This document shows positions 35,097 to 43,402 of a stretch of 64,000 bases of DNA, in pieces (the first letter of the stretch is position 1; every line of letters begins with the position of its first letter). The notes under the pieces are model-generated. The model did no database searches. It was not told where the DNA came from and saw nothing but the letters and a program-made list of their open reading frames with translations. Origin of the DNA: Bacteroidota bacterium (GTDB taxonomy: Bacteria > Bacteroidota > Bacteroidia > Cytophagales > Cyclobacteriaceae). Where the stretch lies: positions 1 to 64,000 of the forward strand of contig JAEZEH010000019.1 in the NCBI GenBank assembly GCA_023417785.1. Reading direction: 5' to 3'. A program made the translations under genes and the position numbers.

Positions 35097-36734
35097 TTAC
35101 TTCTTTATTTCCCACAGATGCTGCATTTCCTCGAGCGTCTTTCCTTTGGTCTCAGGCACCACCTTCCACATAAACCATGCTGCCAGCAAAGACATGAACC
35201 CATACACCCAGTACGAGAAACCATGGTGAAACTTCTCAGTGAGGAATGTACTGTCGTTCATTATCGGGAATGTCCATGATACAATAAGGTTAGCAATCCA
35301 CTGGGCGGCCACCGCTATAGACATTGCACCGCGAATGGAGTTCGGAAATATTTCCGAAAGCAATACCCAGACAACCGGTCCCCATGACAATGCAAAGGCT
35401 CCGGTATACATGAGCATGGCAAACAAGGCTCCTAGGCCGGGCGAGCCATCCGTGAGGTGGAAAGAAAGTCCAAGCCAGACCATACCAATGGCCATTCCAA
35501 GAGCTCCTATGATTTGCAGAGGCTTCCGGCCGAATTTATCGACCGAAAATATGGCAACGATTGTAAAGGTTAAATTGATTGCACCGACAATGATCGTTTG
35601 AAGCAACGACGAATCGGTGCTGCTTCCCATGTTTCTGAAGATTTCGGGGGCATAGTAGAGTACTACATTAATCCCGACAAACTGCTGAAACACGGAGAGT
35701 GTAATTCCTATTATTAAAACCAGTCCCCCGAATGAAAGCCACGGCGCATTCCGCGTATTCATGGAAAGTTTGATATCGGCAAGAACTCCTTCGACATTAG
35801 GATCGCCAAGCTTTTGAAGAATTGATTTTGCTTCTGGCGCGCGGTCTTTCATAACGAGGAAACGAGGCGTTTCCGGAACGAAAAACAGAAAAGTCAAAAA
35901 CAGAATACACGGGATAACTTCAGAGGCAAACATCCAGCGCCATCCAACTTCATTTATCCACTGTTCAGTTTGTCCTGCCGCAATAAAGTAGTTTACAAAG
36001 TATACCACCAGCATACCGAATACAATGGCGAACTGGTTCCATGAAACAAGTTTTCCACGAATTCCTGCCGGCGCGATTTCGGCGATGTACATAGGTGAAA
36101 GCATAGATGCCAGACCGACGCCAATACCACCGATAACGCGATAAAAGATAAATGACGTTGAAAGCTGTACACTAAAGATATTCATCGTATCGGGCATGGC
36201 CGAACCAATTGCAGAAAGTGTAAAGAGGACCGCGGCAACAATAAGACCTTTCCTCCTGCCAATGGTATCCGCTATATAGCCCCCCATAGCACCGCCGATC
36301 ACGCATCCAAGCAGGGCACTGGAAATGATAAATCCATTCAGCGAATTTGCCATGGTCTCAGTAAGCTCATTTGGCAGAGAGATGAATTGCGTGTACACCA
36401 CGATCGCCACGATGGCCACCAATATTATACTATAAAGCGCTCCACGTGACGCTCCAAATAACTTGAAAAGAAAACTGCTTATCAACGCGGCGATAATGGC
36501 AAAACACAATGACCCAACTACCTTGAATTCGATGATAACCGGCCTGGCTTCTTCCGGATTGTCCAGAAGTGGGGTGATGAATACATTCTTGAGCGCGCCA
36601 ACAGCGCCGGATATTACTGCAGTGTCGTATCCGAATAAAAGACCACCGAGGGTTGCCACCAACGTAAGAGACATAATGTAGAAGGTGTTGCCCTTACTCA
36701 CCGGTGTGTTCGAAAGATTTTGATTGTGTGCCAC
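35097..36734 (-). CDS. Sugar porter MFS transporter (xylose/arabinose:H+ symporter type)
   Basis: A 545-residue, 12-helix MFS protein of the XylE/AraE class. TLVATLGGLLFGYDTAVISG marks helix 1, IADTIGRRKG the loop 2-3 motif, PETPRFL the half-point motif and VPETKGKTLEEMQ the C-terminal motif. It is longer than E. coli XylE because of an insertion after helix 1 (residues about 48-110). It starts with GTG (GTG GCA CAC); a stop codon lies two codons upstream, so the start cannot be further out, and the next ATG would cut into helix 1. It should import arabinose. A 303-bp gap precedes it. Confidence 0.92.
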   Translation of the reverse strand: MAHNQNLSNTPVSKGNTFYIMSLTLVATLGGLLFGYDTAVISGAVGALKNVFITPLLDNPEEARPVIIEFKVVGSLCFAIIAALISSFLFKLFGASRGALYSIILVAIVAIVVYTQFISLPNELTETMANSLNGFIISSALLGCVIGGAMGGYIADTIGRRKGLIVAAVLFTLSAIGSAMPDTMNIFSVQLSTSFIFYRVIGGIGVGLASMLSPMYIAEIAPAGIRGKLVSWNQFAIVFGMLVVYFVNYFIAAGQTEQWINEVGWRWMFASEVIPCILFLTFLFFVPETPRFLVMKDRAPEAKSILQKLGDPNVEGVLADIKLSMNTRNAPWLSFGGLVLIIGITLSVFQQFVGINVVLYYAPEIFRNMGSSTDSSLLQTIIVGAINLTFTIVAIFSVDKFGRKPLQIIGALGMAIGMVWLGLSFHLTDGSPGLGALFAMLMYTGAFALSWGPVVWVLLSEIFPNSIRGAMSIAVAAQWIANLIVSWTFPIMNDSTFLTEKFHHGFSYWVYGFMSLLAAWFMWKVVPETKGKTLEEMQHLWEIKK

Positions 36735-37037
36735 GTGATGTTATGCGTTTAATGGATCAGGTATAGGGTTTTAAAAGCTGCACTAAAATCACGTTCTTTT
36801 TTGATTTGGTCAAACAATTCATGCAATCGGGTGAAATTTGCAAATTCCCTAGTTGAAACCGATATCCGTTAAATATTTTACAATATATCTTCAAACTATT
36901 AAAACTGAATCAAATTGTCATATGTTACATTTCAATCGTTGTAGGCTTCTGTTGTGTCTTCGGGATAATCGATAATAAATGTCTTATTCCGATGGATCTT
37001 TGTTGTTAACGAGTCAGGTTGAACAAGAGACTTAGCA
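36735..37037. other. Intergenic region upstream of the sugar porter gene
   Basis: 303 bp, AT-rich in the middle, with no ORF of note. It should contain the promoter for the MFS gene and the 3' end of the araBDA-symporter transcript. I see no copy of the 21-bp palindrome found in front of araB and no clear terminator. A short inverted element ATATT-N4-AATAT lies near 36890. Confidence 0.55.
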
Positions 37038-38654
37038 TCATCCCGTAAAGCTTACCATGACAAACACTACCAATGCGAGAATCAGCAGCGAAAACACAAT
37101 GTCCCAAATGTTATAACTATTGCGATTGGTGGCTTTCTGCTCATCCGTGACTGTGCTTAATGTGAGACCCTTTATCGACGCCTCAGCAGGAGCCGGCGTA
37201 ACCATACTTACTCCTACGCAAAGGAGAACACAGGCCAGGAAAAACCACGCTGCAAAATTAAGGAAGTTAGAGGCGGCAAACGTATGCAACAAGCTGCCCT
37301 CGGCGATTGAATCCACCATAAGTTCCGACACTATGCGGAAACCGGCGATGAAAAGACCAAAAACAAGAGTTGACAATGCGCCGTAGCTGTTTATACGCTT
37401 ATGAAACACGCCAAGCAGGAAGACCGCCGCAATGGGCGGAGCAATGTATGCCTGAACAGACTGTAAATATTGATATAATACGCCTGAAATTCTGGCCATC
37501 ACCGGAATCCAGAGTACACCCAGCACGACCACGATACCTGTTGCGATCCGTCCAATCGTAAGTAGTTTGGCTTCCGGGGTGTTGGGCCGGAGTTTCTTAT
37601 AGATGTCCACGGTGAAAAGGGTTGAACATGAGTTGAAGACGGAAGCAAGAGAGCTCATCAGTGCTGCGAGCAATCCTGCCGCAACGAGGCCGCGCAATCC
37701 GACTGGCATTTTGTACATAAGCAGTGCGGCAAATGCCTGATCTGACTCTGCAAAATCGAGTTCTCCCCTGTTCTTCAGAACCAGTGCAATCACTCCTGGA
37801 ATAAGGAACAGAAACACGGGAAGAAGTTTCAAAAAACCACCGAATATCGCGCCACGACGCCCCTGGGTAATGTTTCTTGCCACCAGCACACGCTGTACAA
37901 TGTATTGGTCCGTACACCAGTACCAAAAACCAACGATCGTGCTGGTGATAAAAAGTCCAGGCCATGGAAATTCAGGGTCACTGGCGGATCGCCACATGTT
38001 AAAGAATCCGGGTTCGAGTTCCGTGGTTAGTGCACTGACACCGCCAACAGCATCCAGCCCGATGTAGGTCAGCGTACCTGCGCCAAGTACAAGGATAATC
38101 GTCTGCAACGCTTCGGTGTACACAACTGCACGCATCCCTCCTAATATCGTATACACTCCGGTTAACACAACCGTAGCTACTGCGCCATACCAGAATTCAA
38201 TATTGAAAATAGACGCGATCACCATCCCTCCTGCGTATACCGTTACCGATACTTTGGTCAGCACATAGGCTACTAGAGAAAACACACTTAGGAACCACCG
38301 CGTCTTTGCATTGAACCGTTTTTCAAGGAATTCGGGCATGGTAAATACGCCGGCGCGCATATAAAATGGTAGGAAAATCCAACCGAGTGCAAGCACGAGC
38401 CATGCTTGAATCTCATAGATCAGCATAGGAATCTTTCCATCCGCTCCGGCTCCTGCAAGTCCGACAATGTGTTCTGAACCGATGTTGGACGCGAAAATCG
38501 ATGCTCCCACGACAAACCACCCCATGTTTCTCCCGGCAAGGAAATAATCCTCGGTGTTCTTGTTTTTTCGGCGCATCACCCATAAGGCGAGTGCACCGAT
38601 TAGCAGGAAATAGGCAGCAATAACAATCCAGTCAAGCGTAGCGAAGCCAGTCAT
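37038..38654 (-). CDS. Sodium:sugar symporter (SSS family)
   Basis: A 538-residue SSS transporter with about 14 membrane helices. The N-terminal DYFLAGRNMGWFVVGASIFASNIGSEH (in parts) is the classical SGLT/SglT start of the LeuT-like core, and a long loop with GVYTILGGMRAVVYTEALQT follows. It couples sodium entry to sugar import. Last gene of the araB-araD-araA operon (48 bp after araA), so its substrate is most likely L-arabinose. The locus thus has two different arabinose import routes, this one and the MFS porter. Confidence 0.93.
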   Translation of the reverse strand: MTGFATLDWIVIAAYFLLIGALALWVMRRKNKNTEDYFLAGRNMGWFVVGASIFASNIGSEHIVGLAGAGADGKIPMLIYEIQAWLVLALGWIFLPFYMRAGVFTMPEFLEKRFNAKTRWFLSVFSLVAYVLTKVSVTVYAGGMVIASIFNIEFWYGAVATVVLTGVYTILGGMRAVVYTEALQTIILVLGAGTLTYIGLDAVGGVSALTTELEPGFFNMWRSASDPEFPWPGLFITSTIVGFWYWCTDQYIVQRVLVARNITQGRRGAIFGGFLKLLPVFLFLIPGVIALVLKNRGELDFAESDQAFAALLMYKMPVGLRGLVAAGLLAALMSSLASVFNSCSTLFTVDIYKKLRPNTPEAKLLTIGRIATGIVVVLGVLWIPVMARISGVLYQYLQSVQAYIAPPIAAVFLLGVFHKRINSYGALSTLVFGLFIAGFRIVSELMVDSIAEGSLLHTFAASNFLNFAAWFFLACVLLCVGVSMVTPAPAEASIKGLTLSTVTDEQKATNRNSYNIWDIVFSLLILALVVFVMVSFTG

Positions 38655-38702
38655 AGGTTTCAGTTGTTAGGGGTTCGGTTGTAATTATTGGTTAGGATCC
38701 TT

Positions 38703-40193
38703 TTAGCGGTAGTACACTTCATTCCATCTGAGCGTATTGCGAAGGTCCGGTATCCGGGTATCCGCGCCGATGTGTACAAACTCGACATTAGCCATATCGG
38801 CAAAATCCTGCAGATGTTCGGACGTCAGATTCTGACTATAGCACGTGTGGTGTGCGCCGCCGGCGTAGATCCACGCCGCACATCCTGTGTACATGTCGGG
38901 TAGTGGTTTCCAAAGTACCCTTGCAACCGGAAGTTTTGGTAAGTCATGTTCCGGAGCAACGGCTTCCACATCGTTGACGAGCAAACGGAACCGGTTGCCC
39001 ATGTCGACTATCGAGGCATTTAATGCTTTACCAGGCGCGCTGTTGAACACAAGCCGTACCGGATCGCTCTTGCCGCCGATGCCCAGCGGATGTATTTCGC
39101 ACGAAGGTTTGCCATCGGCAATCGATTCACAAATCTCCAGCATATGCGCCCCGAGGACCAGTGGGTTTTTGGGATCGAAATGATATGTATAATCCTCCAT
39201 GAATGAGTTTCCTCCTTTCAGACCACTGCCCATTACTTTCATTGCTCTCACAAGCGCCGCGGTTTTCCAGTCACCTTCACCACCGAATCCATAACCGGCG
39301 TTCATGAGCCTTTGAACAGCGATGCCGGGAAGTTGTACCATGCCGTGAAGGTCTTCGAATGTATCAGTAAAACCTTTAAAGCCACCTTGCTCAAGGAATC
39401 GTTTCAAACCAATTTCAATTTTCGCGGCGTCTCGAAGGGCATAAGATTGTTCGCCGCCCCGACGCAACGGTTTAGCTACTGTGTATGTGTCTTCATAAAG
39501 TTCCGTTAGCTGATTGACTTCCTGATCGCTCGTGGCATCAATCATCTTTACGAGATCACTGATTCCGTATCCGTTCACAGCAAAACCAAACTTAAGTTCT
39601 GCTTCCACTTTGTCGCCTTCCGTTACGGCAACCTGGCGCATGTTATCACCGAACCGGCAGAACTTTCCATTTTGCCAGTCGTGCCACCCGCACGCGGCAC
39701 GTAACCAGGCGTTAAGGCGTTCATGAACGTTCGAATCCTGCCAATGGCCGACAACGACTTTTCTCGACAACCGCATCCGCGTCATTATGAACCCGAACTC
39801 TCTGTCGCCATGGGCACTTTGATTGAGATTCATAAAATCCATATCGATGTCCTTCCACGGTATGTCGCGGTTGAATTGAGTATGCAGATGTAACATCGGC
39901 TTTTGCAGTACTTTTAATCCGCCGATCCACATCTTCGCTGGCGAGAATGTATGCATCCAGGCAATGACACCGATACAGTTCTTTGTGGTATTCGCCTCCT
40001 GACACAACTGATATATTTCTTCAGGCGTCTTGAGCACGGGTTTGAATACAATGCGTACGGGAACTGATGGCGACGCATCCAGGGTTTTGGCGATTTCCTG
40101 AGAGTGTGCTGCAACCTGTTTCAGCGTTTCTTCGCCATAGAGGAACTGGCTTCCGGTGATGAACCAGGCTTCGAAAGTTTTCAGATTTATCAT
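38703..40193 (-). CDS. araA: L-arabinose isomerase
   Basis: About 496 residues from the ATG at 40193 (MINLKTFEAWFITGSQFLYGEE is the canonical AraA start; the frame is open nine codons upstream). It converts L-arabinose to L-ribulose in the cytoplasm with a divalent metal. Family signatures include VIAWMHTFSPAKMWIGGL, LHTQFNRDIPW, GYGFGGEGDWKTAALVRAMK and the C-terminal WIYAGGAHHTCYS with metal-ligand histidines. Middle gene of the araB-araD-araA-SSS operon. Confidence 0.98.
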   Translation of the reverse strand: MINLKTFEAWFITGSQFLYGEETLKQVAAHSQEIAKTLDASPSVPVRIVFKPVLKTPEEIYQLCQEANTTKNCIGVIAWMHTFSPAKMWIGGLKVLQKPMLHLHTQFNRDIPWKDIDMDFMNLNQSAHGDREFGFIMTRMRLSRKVVVGHWQDSNVHERLNAWLRAACGWHDWQNGKFCRFGDNMRQVAVTEGDKVEAELKFGFAVNGYGISDLVKMIDATSDQEVNQLTELYEDTYTVAKPLRRGGEQSYALRDAAKIEIGLKRFLEQGGFKGFTDTFEDLHGMVQLPGIAVQRLMNAGYGFGGEGDWKTAALVRAMKVMGSGLKGGNSFMEDYTYHFDPKNPLVLGAHMLEICESIADGKPSCEIHPLGIGGKSDPVRLVFNSAPGKALNASIVDMGNRFRLLVNDVEAVAPEHDLPKLPVARVLWKPLPDMYTGCAAWIYAGGAHHTCYSQNLTSEHLQDFADMANVEFVHIGADTRIPDLRNTLRWNEVYYR

Positions 40194-40227
40194 ATATGAT
40201 TTGCGTTCTGCGTTCGTCACGTTAGTA

Positions 40228-40932
40228 TTATTTTTCCTGCCCGTAGTATGAATCGGGCCCGTGTTTTCTTTCGTAGTGTTTGTTAATGAGCGAGTCTTTC
40301 AAGCGTGGAGCATCCTTTCGGATTTGTTCTGTGAGAAATGCCATTTGGGCTATGGATTCCAGCACTGCGCTGTTGTAAACTGCCTTTTCCGGAGTCTTGC
40401 CCCATGTAAACGGCGCATGATTGCCTACGAGAATCATTTCAACTTCGCGATAATCCATCGCGCGTTCTTTGAGACAATTTAATATCTGGAAGCCGGTCTC
40501 GTATTCATAATTGCCTTTGATCATGTCGTCGGCCATGGGCGGCGCGCAGGGTATATCAACCGTATTATGATCAGCGTGTGTGGTACCGAAAATCGGAATG
40601 TCACGCTGGGCCTGTGCCCAGGCCGTTGCATATGTGCTGTGCGTGTGAACAATTCCTCCGATATCGGGGCATTGCTTATAAAGCACTGCGTGTGTCAACG
40701 TATCGGATGAAGGGCGTAGCGATCCTTCAACTACTTTGCCGTCGAAGTCAACGATAACCATTTTAGCGGGGGAAAGATCTTTATAGGGAACGCCGCTGGG
40801 CTTGATGGCAAATACTCCCTGCGCCCGGTCAGCGGCACTCACATTTCCGAATGTAAACAGCACCAGGCCAAGTTCGGGAAGCTGCATGTTGTTGTGATAT
40901 GCAGACTCTCTGATGTGATCAAAACGACTCAT
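40228..40932 (-). CDS. araD: L-ribulose-5-phosphate 4-epimerase
   Basis: A 234-residue class II aldolase-fold epimerase that converts L-ribulose 5-phosphate to D-xylulose 5-phosphate, feeding the pentose phosphate pathway. Zinc and substrate signatures: LVLFTFGNVSAADR, the His-X-His pair in VHTHSTYATAWAQ, GTTHADHNTVDIP, and the C-terminal NHAPFTWGKTPEKAVYNS. Length equals E. coli AraD. It lies 4 bp after araB and 34 bp before araA. Confidence 0.97.
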   Translation of the reverse strand: MSRFDHIRESAYHNNMQLPELGLVLFTFGNVSAADRAQGVFAIKPSGVPYKDLSPAKMVIVDFDGKVVEGSLRPSSDTLTHAVLYKQCPDIGGIVHTHSTYATAWAQAQRDIPIFGTTHADHNTVDIPCAPPMADDMIKGNYEYETGFQILNCLKERAMDYREVEMILVGNHAPFTWGKTPEKAVYNSAVLESIAQMAFLTEQIRKDAPRLKDSLINKHYERKHGPDSYYGQEK

Positions 40933-40936
40933 GCTC

Positions 40937-42634
40937 TTAAGCGGGTTCTTTCAGGGAAACTTGTTGAGAGGACGTTGCATTTTCCATGTCAGCGCCGAAT
41001 TGTTGATACCTGACATATCGTTCATTATAAATCCTGACGGCGTCCTGATTTGGATAGTATTCAGATTCGAAACCCTGCCCCATTTCATTCATCGCGTCTT
41101 CGACTGATGGGAATGCGCCTGCGGCAGTTGCCGCGAACATCGCTGCTCCCAACGCACAGGTTTGCTCGCTGCGATGAATCCGGATCGGCATATTCATAAC
41201 GTCAGCCATCACCTGCATAATGTATGGCGATTTTTTGGCGACCCCACCGAGGCCGATGAGCCCTTTAACGGGAACGCCCTCACTGACGAAACGCTCCACG
41301 ATAGCTCTGGCGCCGAAACACGTTGCCTCGACCAGAGCTTTAAACACCCGTGGCGCATCGCTTCCCAGGTTGAGGCCGGCAATCGCGCCTTGCAGTGCCT
41401 GATTCGCGTCCGGAGTACGGCGCCCGTTGAGCCAGTCCATCGCTAGTTCATCGTCTTCGTGCAGCGGTATTTCCGCAGCTTTTTTGCTTAGTTCGGATAT
41501 TATTCTAGAACCAATTTCATCCTTTAATCGCGAAGCCATACCGGGATCGATGGCTGTTGACGAGTCCAGCAGCTGGAGGGGCCAGGCAAGCAAATTCCGG
41601 AACCACGCATAAGTGTCGCCGAAGGCAGACTGTCCTGCCTCGAGTCCGACCATTCCGGGAATGACCGAACCGTCGACCTGACCACATATTCCGCGAACGA
41701 ATTTTCCTTCGAGATCGCTATGCGGTGCCACAAGCATGTCGCAGGTAGAGGTACCCATCACCTTGCTGAGGTGATAGGGTTCGATCTGTCCACCAACGGC
41801 ACCCATATGCGCATCAAACGCTCCAACACCGATGACTACGGTGTCCGGCAATCCAAGTCGTTCAGCCCATAATTTGCTGATCACGCCCGCGGGTTTATCT
41901 GACGTCGATGTCTCTTTGAAAAGTCGTTGCGTAAAGCCTTTCAGCAACGGATCCAGCGATGAGAAGAATGAATCAGGTGGTAGCCCGCCAAACTCTTCGG
42001 CCCAAAGCGCTTTATGACCTGCTGAGCACACGCCACGTTTCATCTGATGGATATCCGTGCCACCCGTAAGCAAGAACGGAATCCAGTCGCAATGTTCAAC
42101 CCAGCTGTAACAAGCTTCACGTACCCGCTCATCTGCGCGAAGCACGTGTAATAGTTTCGCCCAGAACCATTCAGAAGAATAAATTCCGCCGACGTATTTT
42201 AAATAGTCTATGTCAAAATCCTGTGCGTGTCTGTTTATTTCGGCTGCCTCACGGATCGCGGTATGATCTTTCCATAACACGAACATGGCATTGGGGTTCT
42301 GCTCGAACCCGGGCGTCAACGCAAGTGGTGTCCCGGTGCGGTCTACCGCAACGGGAGTCGAGCCGGTGGTGTCGACTGATAATCCCCTGATGCGGGAAGC
42401 GGCTTCCTTGCCTGCCTTTTGTAAACACGCCTTAATTGTAGCGTCAAGGCCTTCGATGTAGTCGAGAGGATGTTGCCTGAATTGGTTTTCAGCGGCATCA
42501 CAAAAGAGTGCCTCACGCCATCGGGGGTAAGCAAAAACAGACGACGCTATCTCGCGGCCCTTGCGATCGACTATAATCGAGCGGACAGAATCCGTCCCAT
42601 AGTCAACGCCAATAAAATAATCACCGTTTTCCAT
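40937..42634 (-). CDS. araB: Ribulokinase
   Basis: A 565-residue FGGY-family kinase that phosphorylates L-ribulose. N-terminal ATPase-fold start YFIGVDYGTDSVRSI with the phosphate 1 motif, GLSVDTTGSTPV, WKDHTA near 130 and the second-domain motifs KVMGTSTCDM and IGLGGVAKKSPYIMQ. First gene of the araB-araD-araA-symporter operon. A perfect 21-bp palindrome lies 39 bp upstream of its ATG and is the likely AraR site. Confidence 0.97.
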   Translation of the reverse strand: MENGDYFIGVDYGTDSVRSIIVDRKGREIASSVFAYPRWREALFCDAAENQFRQHPLDYIEGLDATIKACLQKAGKEAASRIRGLSVDTTGSTPVAVDRTGTPLALTPGFEQNPNAMFVLWKDHTAIREAAEINRHAQDFDIDYLKYVGGIYSSEWFWAKLLHVLRADERVREACYSWVEHCDWIPFLLTGGTDIHQMKRGVCSAGHKALWAEEFGGLPPDSFFSSLDPLLKGFTQRLFKETSTSDKPAGVISKLWAERLGLPDTVVIGVGAFDAHMGAVGGQIEPYHLSKVMGTSTCDMLVAPHSDLEGKFVRGICGQVDGSVIPGMVGLEAGQSAFGDTYAWFRNLLAWPLQLLDSSTAIDPGMASRLKDEIGSRIISELSKKAAEIPLHEDDELAMDWLNGRRTPDANQALQGAIAGLNLGSDAPRVFKALVEATCFGARAIVERFVSEGVPVKGLIGLGGVAKKSPYIMQVMADVMNMPIRIHRSEQTCALGAAMFAATAAGAFPSVEDAMNEMGQGFESEYYPNQDAVRIYNERYVRYQQFGADMENATSSQQVSLKEPA

Positions 42635-42672
42635 ACAAAGGAGTTTTCAATCGATTGATTGCAAGGCCAAGA

Positions 42673-42693
42673 TACACTTATTTTGTAAGTGTA
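42673..42693 (-). promoter_or_regulatory. araR box: 21-bp palindrome upstream of araB (likely AraR operator)
   Basis: TACACTTA, five bases (TTTTG), TAAGTGTA: perfect 8-bp arms. It lies 39-59 bp upstream of the araB ATG. On the minus strand a TATACTTA sequence that could serve as -7 box abuts it, so a bound repressor would block transcription. A half-match occurs upstream of GH51 (32527). The size equals the 21-bp palindromes reported for Bacteroides AraR. Confidence 0.7.
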
Positions 42694-42736
42694 AGTATAA
42701 CATTTATCTTTTTTCATGAAAAATTTGGAGGACCAG

Positions 42737-43402
42737 TCAAAGATTGCTGTAATCCGGGGCGAAAAGAACAACGTTTTGGTAATCTGAAAACTCCTCGGGG
42801 CCATGCTGACCTGTAATAACTACGCAGGACATCCCTGCGTTCTGCGCAGCCTCCACTCCCTTTGGTGCGTCTTCAAAAACCAGGCATTTGGATGTGGCAA
42901 CTCCTAACGTGGACGCAGCATGCAGAAACGTTTCGGGATGAGGCTTACTGTGTTCAACGTCCTCACCGCATAGGATGCAATCAAATAACTCTCTGATCAT
43001 CAAGTTGTCGAGAACGAAATCAACGTTGAATCTTGGGGCCGCCGATCCAATTGCCATCGGACGCCCCAGCGACCTGGCCCTGCCGAGAAATTCCGCAAGA
43101 CCTGGCAGGAGCCGGAGATGTGGTCTGTAAAGATGCTGATACCGTTCCTCTTTCCGCCTGATGATATCCGCCATGTCGCGGGGGGTGAACCGGTTGGGGC
43201 CAAAGATCCGCCCCAGTACCTCCTCGTTCTTTCCATACATCTCGCGTTTTACTTCCTCGAAAGAAAGCGAAGCACCGAGTTCCCGCGTGATGACGTCAAA
43301 CCACACCTCCAGGTGAAAGGCCATATCGTCGATCATCGTGCCATTGAGATCAAATACAAACGCCTCGAATTCGCCGACGTGAGAAGGGCTAACCTGCGAC
43401 AT
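42737..43402 (-). CDS. HAD-family hydrolase, beta-phosphoglucomutase-like, with DxN motif
   Basis: About 221 residues from the ATG at 43402, which overlaps the stop codon of the M28 peptidase gene (TAATG), so the two are translationally coupled. HAD subclass IA/beta-PGM fold: motif I is FVFDLNGTMIDD (nucleophile Asp, but Asn instead of the usual second Asp), helical cap, motif II AIGSAAP, Lys in KPHPETFLHAA, and motif III CLVFEDAPKGVEAAQNAGM. The DxNGT variant recurs in Bacteroidota relatives. Sugar phosphate is a likely substrate, but loss of the general acid/base Asp makes phosphatase or mutase activity uncertain. Confidence 0.9.
   Translation of the reverse strand: MSQVSPSHVGEFEAFVFDLNGTMIDDMAFHLEVWFDVITRELGASLSFEEVKREMYGKNEEVLGRIFGPNRFTPRDMADIIRRKEERYQHLYRPHLRLLPGLAEFLGRARSLGRPMAIGSAAPRFNVDFVLDNLMIRELFDCILCGEDVEHSKPHPETFLHAASTLGVATSKCLVFEDAPKGVEAAQNAGMSCVVITGQHGPEEFSDYQNVVLFAPDYSNL

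Noticed and set aside
36880..36900. ATATT-N4-AATAT inverted element upstream of the MFS gene as a further AraR site
   Set aside because: The arms do not match the TACACTTA arms of the araB palindrome and such AT-rich symmetry is expected by chance in this gap.
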